Notes under the pieces: model-generated
The model's input: the letters and a program-made list of their open reading frames with translations, nothing else
The model's database searches: none
What the model was told of the DNA's origin: nothing
Assembly (NCBI GenBank): GCA_964423575.1
Contig: CAYRFF010000060.1
Coordinates: forward strand, 1 to 15,773
Length of the DNA: 15,773 nt
Direction: 5' to 3'
DNA from: CAYRFF01 sp964423575
Lineage (GTDB): Bacteria > Bacteroidota > Bacteroidia > Chitinophagales > Saprospiraceae
Part shown: positions 6,921 to 14,188 of the stretch, in pieces
How the letters are laid out: each line of letters opens with the position of its first letter
How positions within the stretch are numbered: position 1 is the first letter of the stretch
Made by a program: the position numbers and the translations under genes

Positions 6921-8309
6921 TTATGTTGTAGCAGGCCTCTTGCGCTTAGTCGTGAACAGTTCTTTCAGCTGCTTATCATTCATCAGATTATGCTCCTTGA
7001 ACACATTTGTGATAAACTTCTTGATATCCTGATAGTCCTTAGCACGTTTGTTAGTATAAGTCTTGAATAATTTCCCCTTGATATAAACAAGTGAGATATC
7101 CTTTACGTGCTGATCAAATTTCTCATTCTGGAAGATATTCATGTAGATAGAGAAAGTCTTATTCAACTCAAAGTATTCCGGATAATCCTCTGCTTCCAGA
7201 TTGTCAAGTACTTTCTTGAAATACTTGAGGATCGTAAGTCGCACGCACTCATTAATTGTAGACAAGCCACCATGCTCATAATAAAACTTGCGGATCTCCT
7301 CCTGTGTCTCCTCATGCACATAACCCTTGCCGTGAATCGTATCGGTTAAATTATAGTACTGACTGATATCGTCCGCTATGCTCTTATCTACTACTGATGA
7401 AACGTATTTGTCGCAATCAGGCTCAACATCCAGTCTTGAATCAAGCAATTCTCTCTGGAAAGTAAAATACATTTTATTGAACTTCTTATCATCCTTTCTG
7501 AGCTGATCCATTCTCTTGCCATACAGCTCCTTAAGATCGTCATATCTGAAGTAATTCACCATCAGCCCAAGAAGATAAACGTACTCCAGTGTACCGGGCA
7601 AGTCATCATTCTTTACAAAGTCCTCAATAAACGGCTTCAAGGTCTCCTGATCCAGATCGCGTAGGATTCTTTCCACAAAGAAATCCTTCAATTGCGGGTA
7701 GTAGTAGCTCACCTCTGTCTGTTTGGTAGGGAAACCACCGGTATAAAAATTGCTGCTTGAAAACTGGTTCTGATACTTGAGATATACATTTTTTCTTACG
7801 ACGGGATCTCTGAATTCCTGCCTTTTCTGCTTTCGCAAATAGTTGGCAGCGCGTCGGCTTGAGACCCTTTCTATAAGATTTGAAATCCAGATATCCGAGC
7901 TCAAGGCAAATCCTAATTGAATCCCCTGTCCTACCCTTAGTGATATCATCTCAAAGCTAGTACTATCACACATAAACAGAATTACTTTCCTGAATTGTGG
8001 CTGAGAACGTAGATACTGATAATTCTTATCGATAACTCCACGTAACACTGTATACCCAAGGAGTTTTGGAATATATAAGCCTTCAAATCCCTCATCCATG
8101 ATGTAATTTTCAAGCTCAATAATCTGCATAGGATCAGCATCGGCAACATCAGTATAGACATCATCGATATCCTGCTCAAATGCTTCAATAAGCTCACGAT
8201 AATCATCCTCATCTTCCTCTTCCAGATAACGCTCCAGAATTTCAGATGATTGGATGTCCTCTTTTATTTCATCAAGTCTTTTCTTGTACTTTTCTGCTAG
8301 TTTTTCCAT
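6921..8309 (-). CDS. unrecognised 462-aa soluble protein downstream of rpsP
   Basis: I cannot name a family for this protein. It has no signal peptide or transmembrane segment, so it should be cytoplasmic. The N terminus is helical and very acidic (residues 24-60, with EEEDEDD and FEQDIDD), and the C terminus ends in the basic TTKRKRPATT. The middle is rich in aromatic and charged residues and reads as mostly helical; I see no Walker, nuclease, protease or DNA-binding signature. Codon use looks like the neighbouring housekeeping genes, which argues for a resident gene. It lies 154 bp downstream of rpsP, where many bacteria have rimM and trmD. A good promoter candidate (8408-8437) and a stem-loop (8363-8405) stand in that gap, so it is probably transcribed independently. 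Start is the ATG of MEKLAEKY. Confidence 0.85.
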   Translation of the reverse strand: MEKLAEKYKKRLDEIKEDIQSSEILERYLEEEDEDDYRELIEAFEQDIDDVYTDVADADPMQIIELENYIMDEGFEGLYIPKLLGYTVLRGVIDKNYQYLRSQPQFRKVILFMCDSTSFEMISLRVGQGIQLGFALSSDIWISNLIERVSSRRAANYLRKQKRQEFRDPVVRKNVYLKYQNQFSSSNFYTGGFPTKQTEVSYYYPQLKDFFVERILRDLDQETLKPFIEDFVKNDDLPGTLEYVYLLGLMVNYFRYDDLKELYGKRMDQLRKDDKKFNKMYFTFQRELLDSRLDVEPDCDKYVSSVVDKSIADDISQYYNLTDTIHGKGYVHEETQEEIRKFYYEHGGLSTINECVRLTILKYFKKVLDNLEAEDYPEYFELNKTFSIYMNIFQNEKFDQHVKDISLVYIKGKLFKTYTNKRAKDYQDIKKFITNVFKEHNLMNDKQLKELFTTKRKRPATT

Positions 8310-8362
8310 TTGCTACGTTGGATTTATAGTTTTAAACCTCTTAGGTCATTAAGTCTTTAAAC

Positions 8363-8405
8363 ATAACAACCTGATAAGACACTTTTTGCCTTACCAGGTT
8401 GTTAT
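8363..8405 (-). terminator. stem-loop between rpsP and the 462-aa gene
   Basis: Arms at 8363-8378 and 8390-8405 pair over 16 bp with one mismatch around an 11-nt loop. It may end the rpsP transcript, but only a short GTTTAAAG follows on the minus strand, so it is not a classical U-tract terminator. It also coincides with the predicted 5' end of the downstream gene's transcript. Confidence 0.5.
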
Positions 8406-8407
8406 TG

Positions 8408-8437
8408 CAAATATAGTAAAAATATCCTGAAAACAAA
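8408..8437 (-). promoter_or_regulatory. Bacteroidetes-type promoter for the 462-aa gene
   Basis: On the minus strand TTTG (8437-8434) is followed after 18 nt by TATATTTG (8415-8408), a near-perfect match to the Bacteroidetes -33 TTTG and -7 TAnnTTTG pair. The predicted transcript start near 8402 leaves a leader of about 90 nt that begins with the stem-loop at 8363-8405. Confidence 0.6.
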
Positions 8438-8463
8438 ATATTGATTTCCAGGACAAAATATTC

Positions 8464-8910
8464 TTATTCTTCTTCGTCTGCCGGAGGCGGTGCAATTTCT
8501 GGTTTTGAACCAGCAATCGCTTTCTGACGAGCCAGCTTCTCCTCAGCGGTCTGAGCAACTCTCTTAGCAACTGCATCATCCTTTTTGCCTTTAAAGTCAG
8601 CGTAAAGTTGATCTGCTTGCTCTTGAGTCATCGCTCCTTTTGCAACTCCTTTAAGTAGGTGTTTTCTGTACAATACTCCCTTGTATCTCAACATTGCACG
8701 TACAGTGTCAGAAGGTTGCGCTCCATTATTCAACCACTCCAGTGCTTTTTCTTCATCCAGATTAATGGTTGCCGGCTTTGTCATCGGATTATATGTACCG
8801 ATGCGCTCAATTACTTTACCGTCTCTCGGTGCACGCTGATCCGCTGCCACGATATGATAAAACGGTAACTTCTTTCTTCCTTTTCTTTGTAGTCTTAATC
8901 TTACAGCCAT
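8464..8910 (-). CDS. rpsP: 30S ribosomal protein S16
   Basis: S16 is a primary 16S rRNA-binding protein of the small subunit. The first 80 or so residues are the standard domain: MAVRLRLQRKGRKKLPFYHIVAAD, then RDGKVIERIGTYNP, EKALEWLNNGAQPSDTVRAMLRYKGV. The 148-aa total is longer than the roughly 80-90 aa of E. coli-type S16; the extra C-terminal part (about 85-148) is Lys/Ala-rich and ends in an acidic PPPADEEE tail. Such extensions are usual in Bacteroidetes. Start is the ATG giving MAVRLRL. A TATCTTTG promoter motif lies about 75 nt upstream. The usual partners rimM, trmD and rplS are not found on either side in this window. Confidence 0.96.
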   Translation of the reverse strand: MAVRLRLQRKGRKKLPFYHIVAADQRAPRDGKVIERIGTYNPMTKPATINLDEEKALEWLNNGAQPSDTVRAMLRYKGVLYRKHLLKGVAKGAMTQEQADQLYADFKGKKDDAVAKRVAQTAEEKLARQKAIAGSKPEIAPPPADEEE

Positions 8911-8984
8911 AACTGCTATTTAATTTATTAATGAATAACCCTGCGTAATTAGGATAACTAACAACAGGTGGATTTTAACGGCTG

Positions 8985-9015
8985 CAAAGATAAGCTATTT
9001 GAGATTGATATCCAA
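8985..9015 (-). promoter_or_regulatory. Bacteroidetes-type promoter for rpsP
   Basis: Minus-strand TATCTTTG (8992-8985) is a perfect TAnnTTTG -7 element, with TTGG (9015-9012) 19 nt upstream as a partial -33 box. It lies in the 121-bp gap between the nucleotidyltransferase gene and rpsP and would give a leader of about 70 nt. Confidence 0.55.
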
Positions 9016-9031
9016 GAAGAGATTTATGTAT

Positions 9032-10027
9032 TTATGAACTAAAGTCAATTTCAGTATTATCGCCAAGATTCAGGCTCTGTTTCACACCCTTTATCGCCGT
9101 GTCATTTCCTATTACACTGTCTACAAGCATCACTTCCTCCAGTGTAGAATATTCTCCGATAATGGAGTTCTTAATGATACTCCCAGTAATGGTTGTTCCA
9201 TGACTTATGGATACAAAAGGTCCGATAATACTATTATCTATACGGCAATCTTCTCCTATAAATACCGGATCAATAATTATCGTGTTATCAAATCTACCAT
9301 TTTCACTGATGGAAGACGCTTTTTCCAGTAACAGAGCATTAGTGTCCAGCAAAATTTCTTTCCTCCCACAGTCAAACCATTTCTCGACAACCATAGTGTT
9401 GAACTCATGGCCACGTTTAATCATCTCCATGATTCCATCAGTAAGTTGATACTCTCCGTGTGTCATTATGTCCTGTTCTATGATATATTGTAGCGCATCC
9501 TTTAGCTCCATTGCCGATTTAATCTTATACATACCGACTATAGCCTGATTGGAAGTGGGGATTCTCGGTTTTTCAACCACTTTCATTACTCGCCCTTTAC
9601 CATCTCTCTCAACTACCCCAAAGCTCCTGGGATCTTTAACCTTGGAAATAGCGATGCAGGAATTCTCACAATTAGCCATTTTGGCAAGATCAAGCTCGCA
9701 TATTGTATCTCCAAGAGCGATAAAAACGCTTCCGTCTTCTTCAAGTTCATTCAAAGCGAGCCATATTGCATGCCCAAGACCGCGGCGATCAGATTGCACA
9801 ACAAAATCCAGCTTGAGATTTCGATATTTCTCCTCTACATAAGTTTTAATCTTATCACCCATATAACCGATAACGAAAATAAACTCCTTAATCCCCACCT
9901 CGACAAGGCTATCGATTATAAAGGAGATAATCGGCTTCCCTGCTACGGGAATCAATGGCTTAGGGTGCGTATATGTGTGAGGTCTCAACTGGGTTCCCGC
10001 ACCAGCTACCGGGATAATCGCCTTCAT
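9032..10027 (-). CDS. RmlA-like sugar-1-phosphate nucleotidyltransferase
   Basis: A 331-aa cytoplasmic enzyme that should join a nucleoside triphosphate to a sugar-1-phosphate, releasing pyrophosphate and supplying an activated sugar for polysaccharide or glycan synthesis. The catalytic domain (about 1-235) has AGAGTQLRPHT (9-18), PKPLIPVAGKPI, the metal-binding LGD (105-107), VEKP (151-154) and WFDCG (217-221). The C-terminal part (about 245-325) is a left-handed beta-helix with hexapeptide-like turns (VFIGEDCRIDNSIIG, SIIKNSIIGEYS). The signature normally reads GxGTRLRP; Gln13 replaces the Arg here, while Arg15 is kept. It resembles long-form glucose-1-phosphate thymidylyltransferases, but base and sugar cannot be fixed from sequence alone. 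It sits downstream of the atp terminator with its own candidate promoter, so it is not part of the atp operon. Confidence 0.88.
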   Translation of the reverse strand: MKAIIPVAGAGTQLRPHTYTHPKPLIPVAGKPIISFIIDSLVEVGIKEFIFVIGYMGDKIKTYVEEKYRNLKLDFVVQSDRRGLGHAIWLALNELEEDGSVFIALGDTICELDLAKMANCENSCIAISKVKDPRSFGVVERDGKGRVMKVVEKPRIPTSNQAIVGMYKIKSAMELKDALQYIIEQDIMTHGEYQLTDGIMEMIKRGHEFNTMVVEKWFDCGRKEILLDTNALLLEKASSISENGRFDNTIIIDPVFIGEDCRIDNSIIGPFVSISHGTTITGSIIKNSIIGEYSTLEEVMLVDSVIGNDTAIKGVKQSLNLGDNTEIDFSS

Positions 10028-10121
10028 TTGTTTCTTAAGTTTTTACGCTTTTATATAGTAAAGTTCAAAGGGAGTTATATGCCCTGTCTACCGCAACAGT
10101 CTTTATCAAATCAACTCAGTT

Positions 10122-10129
10122 CAAAGATA
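10122..10129 (-). promoter_or_regulatory. candidate -7 element for the nucleotidyltransferase gene
   Basis: Minus-strand TATCTTTG matches TAnnTTTG exactly and lies about 95 nt before the start codon. The -33 position falls on the U-tract side of the atp terminator and reads CTTT, not TTTG, so only half of the promoter is convincing. Confidence 0.42.
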
Positions 10130-10145
10130 AAGGAATTTTTGCATT

Positions 10146-10191
10146 AAAAAAGAATGGCTTTTGAAGAATAATAAATCCCTCAAAAGCCATT
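10146..10191 (-). terminator. intrinsic terminator of the atp operon
   Basis: On the minus strand AATGGCTTTTGA (10191-10180) pairs with TCAAAAGCCATT (10164-10153), a perfect 12-bp stem with a 15-nt loop, followed by C and six U. It lies about 30 nt after the atpG stop codon. This is a textbook rho-independent terminator. Confidence 0.88.
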
Positions 10192-10220
10192 TTCAATATA
10201 TATGTTTAGATCGCAGAAAA

Positions 10221-11123
10221 TTATGCATCTGATAGTGCCGCAGCACCACCCACAATCTCTGAAATCTCTCTGGTAATCGCTTCTTGTCTAGCTTTGTTAT
10301 ACGCTATATTCAACTCTCTTTCTAGTTCTTCCGCATTTTCAGTAGCCTGATCCATGGCAGTCATCCTGGCACCATGCTCTGAAGCGTTATTATCGAGAAG
10401 ATATCGTTGAAAACGCACTTGCATTATTGAGGGAATAAGATGTTCAAGCAATGATTTTTCATCCGGTTCAAAGATATAATCAGCTTTCATGGACTTATCA
10501 CTATCTTCCTCAGCTTCCATAGTTTCAATCGGCAGATAATCTGCTACCTGAATTGTCTGAACAGCCGGATTCACAAATTCTGCAAATGCAACATCAATTT
10601 TGTCGTATCTGCCTCTTGTAAATCTATTCATCAGGATGTCTGCAAGGTTACTTATCGGATCAAAGTTCAGACCTTCGTCCATCATTCTGAGGTAATCATC
10701 CACAATTCGCGCTTGCGGATAATGACGCTTAAAGTAATCCAAGCCCTTCTTTCCGATGCAGGCTATAGTAACTTTGCCCGCAGCGAGTTGAGAAGCATAA
10801 TTCTTATCCAGTCTGTCAGTCGCAGCTTTAATTATGTGAGAATCAAATGCTCCGCATAATCCTCGACTACTGGTAATGACGATCATGAGAACATTTTCTA
10901 TATCTCTTTTTTCACTGAGAGCAGAAGAAGCTTCATCCTCAACATTGGACAGAATATTTACGAGCATTTCATTGAGTTTAGCAGAATATGGTCTCAATTG
11001 CTCAATAGATTCCTGGGCACGGCGCAACTTAGCCGCGGACACCATTTTCATCGCATTGGTAATCTGTTTCGTATTCTGAACAGACTTAATTCTATCTCTA
11101 ACCTCCTTTAAATTAGCACCCAT
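10221..11123 (-). CDS. atpG: F1 ATP synthase gamma subunit
   Basis: The gamma subunit is the central rotor shaft linking the c ring to the catalytic alpha3beta3 head. The 300-aa protein has the standard N-terminal coiled-coil helix (MGANLKEVRDRIKSVQNTKQITNAMKMVSA in part, with KSVQNTKQITNAM and AAKLRRAQ), SSRGLCGAFD in the middle and the C-terminal helix with MDQATENAEEL and ARQEAITREISEI, which sits inside the head. Length is normal or slightly long. It is the last gene of the cluster, 36 bp after atpA, and a strong terminator follows. Confidence 0.97.
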   Translation of the reverse strand: MGANLKEVRDRIKSVQNTKQITNAMKMVSAAKLRRAQESIEQLRPYSAKLNEMLVNILSNVEDEASSALSEKRDIENVLMIVITSSRGLCGAFDSHIIKAATDRLDKNYASQLAAGKVTIACIGKKGLDYFKRHYPQARIVDDYLRMMDEGLNFDPISNLADILMNRFTRGRYDKIDVAFAEFVNPAVQTIQVADYLPIETMEAEEDSDKSMKADYIFEPDEKSLLEHLIPSIMQVRFQRYLLDNNASEHGARMTAMDQATENAEELERELNIAYNKARQEAITREISEIVGGAAALSDA

Positions 11124-11159
11124 AAATATAAAATTCTATATCAATGACTTTCTATATAA

Positions 11160-12746
11160 TTACGCCTTGTATTGTGCGCTTAATTCTTTAGCCAATGCTT
11201 CTACTGTAGCAAGATCCGCTTCATCGAGCTTCCCTGCCTGGAAATTGGCGAGAATACCCGCGTGCTTATCTTCCATCTGAGTAATAAACATCTCTTCAAA
11301 CTCTATCACCTTCTCAACCGGTACATCCATAAGGAGTCCTTTGGTCCCCAGGTGAATTATAGCAACTTGTTTTCCTACCGGCACCGGTGAATACTGTGGT
11401 TGCTTCAGAATTTCCACGTTGCGCTTTCCTTTTTCAATCACGTTGGTCGTAGCCTCGTCGAGGTCGGAACCAAATTTTGCGAAAGCTTCAAGGTCACGAT
11501 ACTGAGCCTGATCAAGCTTCAATGTACCGGATACTTTCTTCATCGATTTAATCTGTGCTGAACCACCCACCCTGGATACGGAAATCCCCACGTTAATCGC
11601 AGGTCTTACACCAGAGTTAAATAGGTTAGATTCAAGGAATATCTGACCGTCGGTAATAGAAATTACGTTAGTCGGGATATAAGCAGAAACGTCACCCGCC
11701 TGTGTTTCAATAATCGGTAGAGCTGTAAGTGACCCTCCTCCTCTTACGATACCTGCTTTTTTGATAGATTCAGGAATATCGTTCATCTGCTGTGCAATCT
11801 CATCGTTGTTGATAATCTTGGCAGCACGCTCAAGAAGTCTTGAGTGAAGGTAGAAAACGTCACCCGGATATGCTTCACGTCCCGGAGGTCTTCTCAGCAA
11901 GAGTGATACCTCACGGTAAGCAACAGCCTGCTTGGAAAGGTCATCATAAACAATCAGTGCAGAATCCCCTCTGTCTCTGAAAAACTCACCGATAGCCGCA
12001 CCTGAGAACGGAGCGTAGAACTGCATCGGAGCAGGATCAGCTGCTGAAGCTGAAACGATAACCGTATAAGCAAGAGCTCCTCTTTCTTCAAGCTCTTTAG
12101 CTACCTTGGCAACAGTGGAAGACTTCTGTCCTGTAGCAACATAGATACAGTAAACAGGCTCACCTCTGTCGTAAAATTCTTTCTGGTTGATAATAGTATC
12201 AATCGCAATCGCAGTTTTACCCACCTGACGGTCACCGATAATCAACTCACGCTGCCCTCTTCCGATAGGAATCATGGAGTCAATAGCCTTAATTCCTGTC
12301 TGAAGTGGTTCAGTAACGGGTTCACGATAGATAACACCAGGAGCTTTTCTCTCAAGAGGCATTTCATATAGTGTACCCTCGATAGGTCCTTTACCATCAA
12401 TAGGCTGTCCCAGTGGGTCAATTACCCTTCCTAGAAGACCGTCCCCTACAGGAATTGAAGCAATCAGTCCGGTTCTCTTTGCTGAAGACCCCTCTCTAAT
12501 TCCTTCGTCAGAACCCAAAATAACCACTCCAACGTTATCCTCTTCCAGGTTAAGTGCGATTGCTCTTACACCATTATCAAATTCTACAAGTTCTCCGGCC
12601 TGCACTGATTGTAGTCCGTAAATCCTTGCAATTCCGTCCCCTACCTGAAGTACTGTTCCCTTTTCCTCAAGTGATGTACCGGAATCAAAACCTGAAAGTT
12701 CTTTCTTTAAAATTGCAGATATCTCATCTGGTTTAATGACTGCCAT
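11160..12746 (-). CDS. atpA: F1 ATP synthase alpha subunit
   Basis: The alpha subunit forms the F1 head with beta and holds the non-catalytic nucleotide sites. The 528-aa protein has the beta-barrel start, the Walker A motif GDRQVGKT (171-178), the Walker B region ALIVYDDLSKQA, and PPGREAYPGDVFYLHSRLLERAA, and the conserved ISVSRVGGSAQ containing the arginine that reaches the catalytic site. The C-terminal domain is complete. It lies 42 bp after atpH and 36 bp before atpG. The catalytic partner gene atpD is not in the window, so the F1 genes are split between at least two loci. Confidence 0.98.
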   Translation of the reverse strand: MAVIKPDEISAILKKELSGFDSGTSLEEKGTVLQVGDGIARIYGLQSVQAGELVEFDNGVRAIALNLEEDNVGVVILGSDEGIREGSSAKRTGLIASIPVGDGLLGRVIDPLGQPIDGKGPIEGTLYEMPLERKAPGVIYREPVTEPLQTGIKAIDSMIPIGRGQRELIIGDRQVGKTAIAIDTIINQKEFYDRGEPVYCIYVATGQKSSTVAKVAKELEERGALAYTVIVSASAADPAPMQFYAPFSGAAIGEFFRDRGDSALIVYDDLSKQAVAYREVSLLLRRPPGREAYPGDVFYLHSRLLERAAKIINNDEIAQQMNDIPESIKKAGIVRGGGSLTALPIIETQAGDVSAYIPTNVISITDGQIFLESNLFNSGVRPAINVGISVSRVGGSAQIKSMKKVSGTLKLDQAQYRDLEAFAKFGSDLDEATTNVIEKGKRNVEILKQPQYSPVPVGKQVAIIHLGTKGLLMDVPVEKVIEFEEMFITQMEDKHAGILANFQAGKLDEADLATVEALAKELSAQYKA

Positions 12747-12788
12747 ATTTATCTACTCTTTGAATGATTTAATTAATTTTAAGGAGGC

Positions 12789-13325
12789 TTAATTAAAAGT
12801 ACGCCTCAACTCCTGTAATTTATGCGCAACTGACGCATTTATTATCTTACTGTCAAATTCAACCGTAAAGCCGCCGAGCAATGAGCTGTCTATTCTGTGC
12901 TCTACCTCTAGTTGCGCTCTTGTTTCACCGGTCGCTTTGACTTTTTCCTTTATTTCCTTAATTGTATCTTCTGAAACCTCACCGGCTGTAGTAACAATTA
13001 CTTTAGTAATTCCTTTGCGCTCCATGATATATGACTCTGAAGCCTCGATGATATCCAGAATAAGTGGTTCTCTCTTTTTTCTGAGAATCACATCCAGAAA
13101 CTTCATGCTCAGATCACTAAGCTTATCGCTAAAAATCTCGTTAATGATTTTCTTCTTTTTCCCGGTATTCACAATCGGGCTCTTGAAGAGCATCTCGAGA
13201 TCGCGATTACCTAATGCGCTTTTCAAAACTTCGATATCTCCGGCAATCTCATCCAGCCTCCCCTGCTCTGCAGCAGATTCCACCAAAGTTTTGGCATACG
13301 GTTTTGCTACTTTATCTACAGCCAT
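12789..13325 (-). CDS. atpH: F1 ATP synthase delta subunit
   Basis: Delta joins the peripheral stalk (subunit b) to the top of the F1 head. The 178-aa protein has the typical features: AVDKVAKPYAKTLVESAAEQGRL split around the family's YAxAL-like start, a helical N-terminal domain, and the C-terminal signature LLGGFTVEFDSKIINASVAHKLQ in which GGF and D.S...L are the conserved points. Length is usual for the family. It follows atpF with only 8 bp between, so the two are probably translationally coupled. Confidence 0.95.
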   Translation of the reverse strand: MAVDKVAKPYAKTLVESAAEQGRLDEIAGDIEVLKSALGNRDLEMLFKSPIVNTGKKKKIINEIFSDKLSDLSMKFLDVILRKKREPLILDIIEASESYIMERKGITKVIVTTAGEVSEDTIKEIKEKVKATGETRAQLEVEHRIDSSLLGGFTVEFDSKIINASVAHKLQELRRTFN

Positions 13326-13333
13326 AGAATCGA

Positions 13334-13846
13334 TTAATTAGAATGGATATTATCCAAAGTTTCACGAATAAGTTTTTCCTGTGCCGGACTATTGTCCAGT
13401 TGAGATTTAATCAGGTTTTCAGCTAGGTCAACAGCATATTTGCCGAGTTCTCCCTTGATGCTTTCAAATGCTTTGCGTTTTTCATTTTCAATATCATGCA
13501 TAGCATTTTCAATAACCTGCTGAGCTTCTCTTTTAGCTTCTTCCTTAGCATCTTTGACTATCTTCTGGCCGGACTCTTTTGCTTCTTTGAGAATCTGCGC
13601 TCTTTCCTCTCTTGCTTCCTGAAGAAGTTTGTCATTTTCAGCCTTCATATTGGCAACTTCTGCCTTAGCTTCTTCTGCTGAGTCTAGTGCTTTCTGTATA
13701 TTTTCTTCTCTTTGCTTTAATGCGTCCGCAATAGGTCTAAAAGCTTTCTTGGACAGGACATATAGTACGAGCAGAAAAATCAGGGATGTCCAGAATAACA
13801 ATCCCAAATCCGGTCGTATAACGCTAAAGTCTAATAGTAAAATCAT
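13334..13846 (-). CDS. atpF: F0 ATP synthase b subunit
   Basis: Subunit b is the membrane-anchored peripheral stalk. The 170-aa protein has one transmembrane helix near the N terminus (about 14-31, from LGLLFWTSLIFLL) and then a long charged helix rich in Lys, Glu and Ala (about 40-130), as expected for the b-b coiled coil. The end, with LIRETLDNIHSN, is the likely delta-binding tip. Start is the ATG of MILLLDFS. It is separated from atpE by 97 bp, the largest gap in the cluster, and that gap contains a stem-loop with a U tract. Confidence 0.95.
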   Translation of the reverse strand: MILLLDFSVIRPDLGLLFWTSLIFLLVLYVLSKKAFRPIADALKQREENIQKALDSAEEAKAEVANMKAENDKLLQEAREERAQILKEAKESGQKIVKDAKEEAKREAQQVIENAMHDIENEKRKAFESIKGELGKYAVDLAENLIKSQLDNSPAQEKLIRETLDNIHSN

Positions 13847-13878
13847 AATTTATCATTGATCATCTAAACAAAAACTCT

Positions 13879-13920
13879 AAAAAAGGCGATACGGATAACC
13901 AACCGTTATAGCGTATCACC
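13879..13920 (-). terminator. terminator-like stem-loop between atpE and atpF
   Basis: On the minus strand, 13920-13912 pairs with 13893-13885 (9 bp including one G-U), and inside it 13909-13905 pairs with 13899-13895 (5 bp) around a 5-nt loop, with a small internal loop between the stems. Six U follow at once (13884-13879). The shape is that of an intrinsic terminator, yet four essential atp genes lie downstream with no evident promoter between, so partial termination or mRNA processing is the likely role. Confidence 0.72.
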
Positions 13921-13943
13921 CTTATCATTCAATAACTTGAAGC

Positions 13944-14147
13944 TTACGCAATTAAAGCAACCACTACCGCAAAGAGTGCTACACCCTCAACTAGGGCTGC
14001 TGCAATAAGCATACTAGTACGAATTGTACCCGCTGCTTCCGGCTGACGGCTGATTGCATTCATCGCATTTCCACCGATAAGACCGATACCGATTCCCGCA
14101 CCTAGTGTTGCAAGTCCCGCTCCAATTCCAGCTAATGTTCCAGTCAT
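13944..14147 (-). CDS. atpE: F0 ATP synthase c subunit (proteolipid)
   Basis: Subunit c forms the membrane rotor ring that carries ions. The 67-aa hairpin is on the short side for the family but complete: helix 1 (about 5-26) rich in Gly, the polar loop with Arg34-Gln35-Pro36, and helix 2 with the ion-binding Glu54 (AALVEGVALFA). Glu54 is followed by Gly and helix 1 has no Gln at the matching site, unlike the Q...ES pattern of sodium-binding rings, so proton coupling is likely. It lies 41 bp after atpB and is followed by the stem-loop at 13879-13920. Confidence 0.97.
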   Translation of the reverse strand: MTGTLAGIGAGLATLGAGIGIGLIGGNAMNAISRQPEAAGTIRTSMLIAAALVEGVALFAVVVALIA

Positions 14148-14188
14148 AATAATTTATTTAAAATGATAAAATAATTAAATTCAAATTT

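Noticed and set aside
9770..10147. 125-aa plus-strand frame opposite the nucleotidyltransferase start
   Set aside because: Overlaps the well-supported minus-strand gene and its promoter, with no recognisable domain or initiation signal.
12781..12787. AAGGAGG on the plus strand, a perfect Shine-Dalgarno string
   Set aside because: No start codon or credible gene follows on that strand; it lies at the 3' end of atpH and is chance.
13496..13859. Plus-strand frames opposite atpF
   Set aside because: Ser/Phe-rich mirror of the Lys/Glu-rich b-subunit helix; no protein features or start signals.
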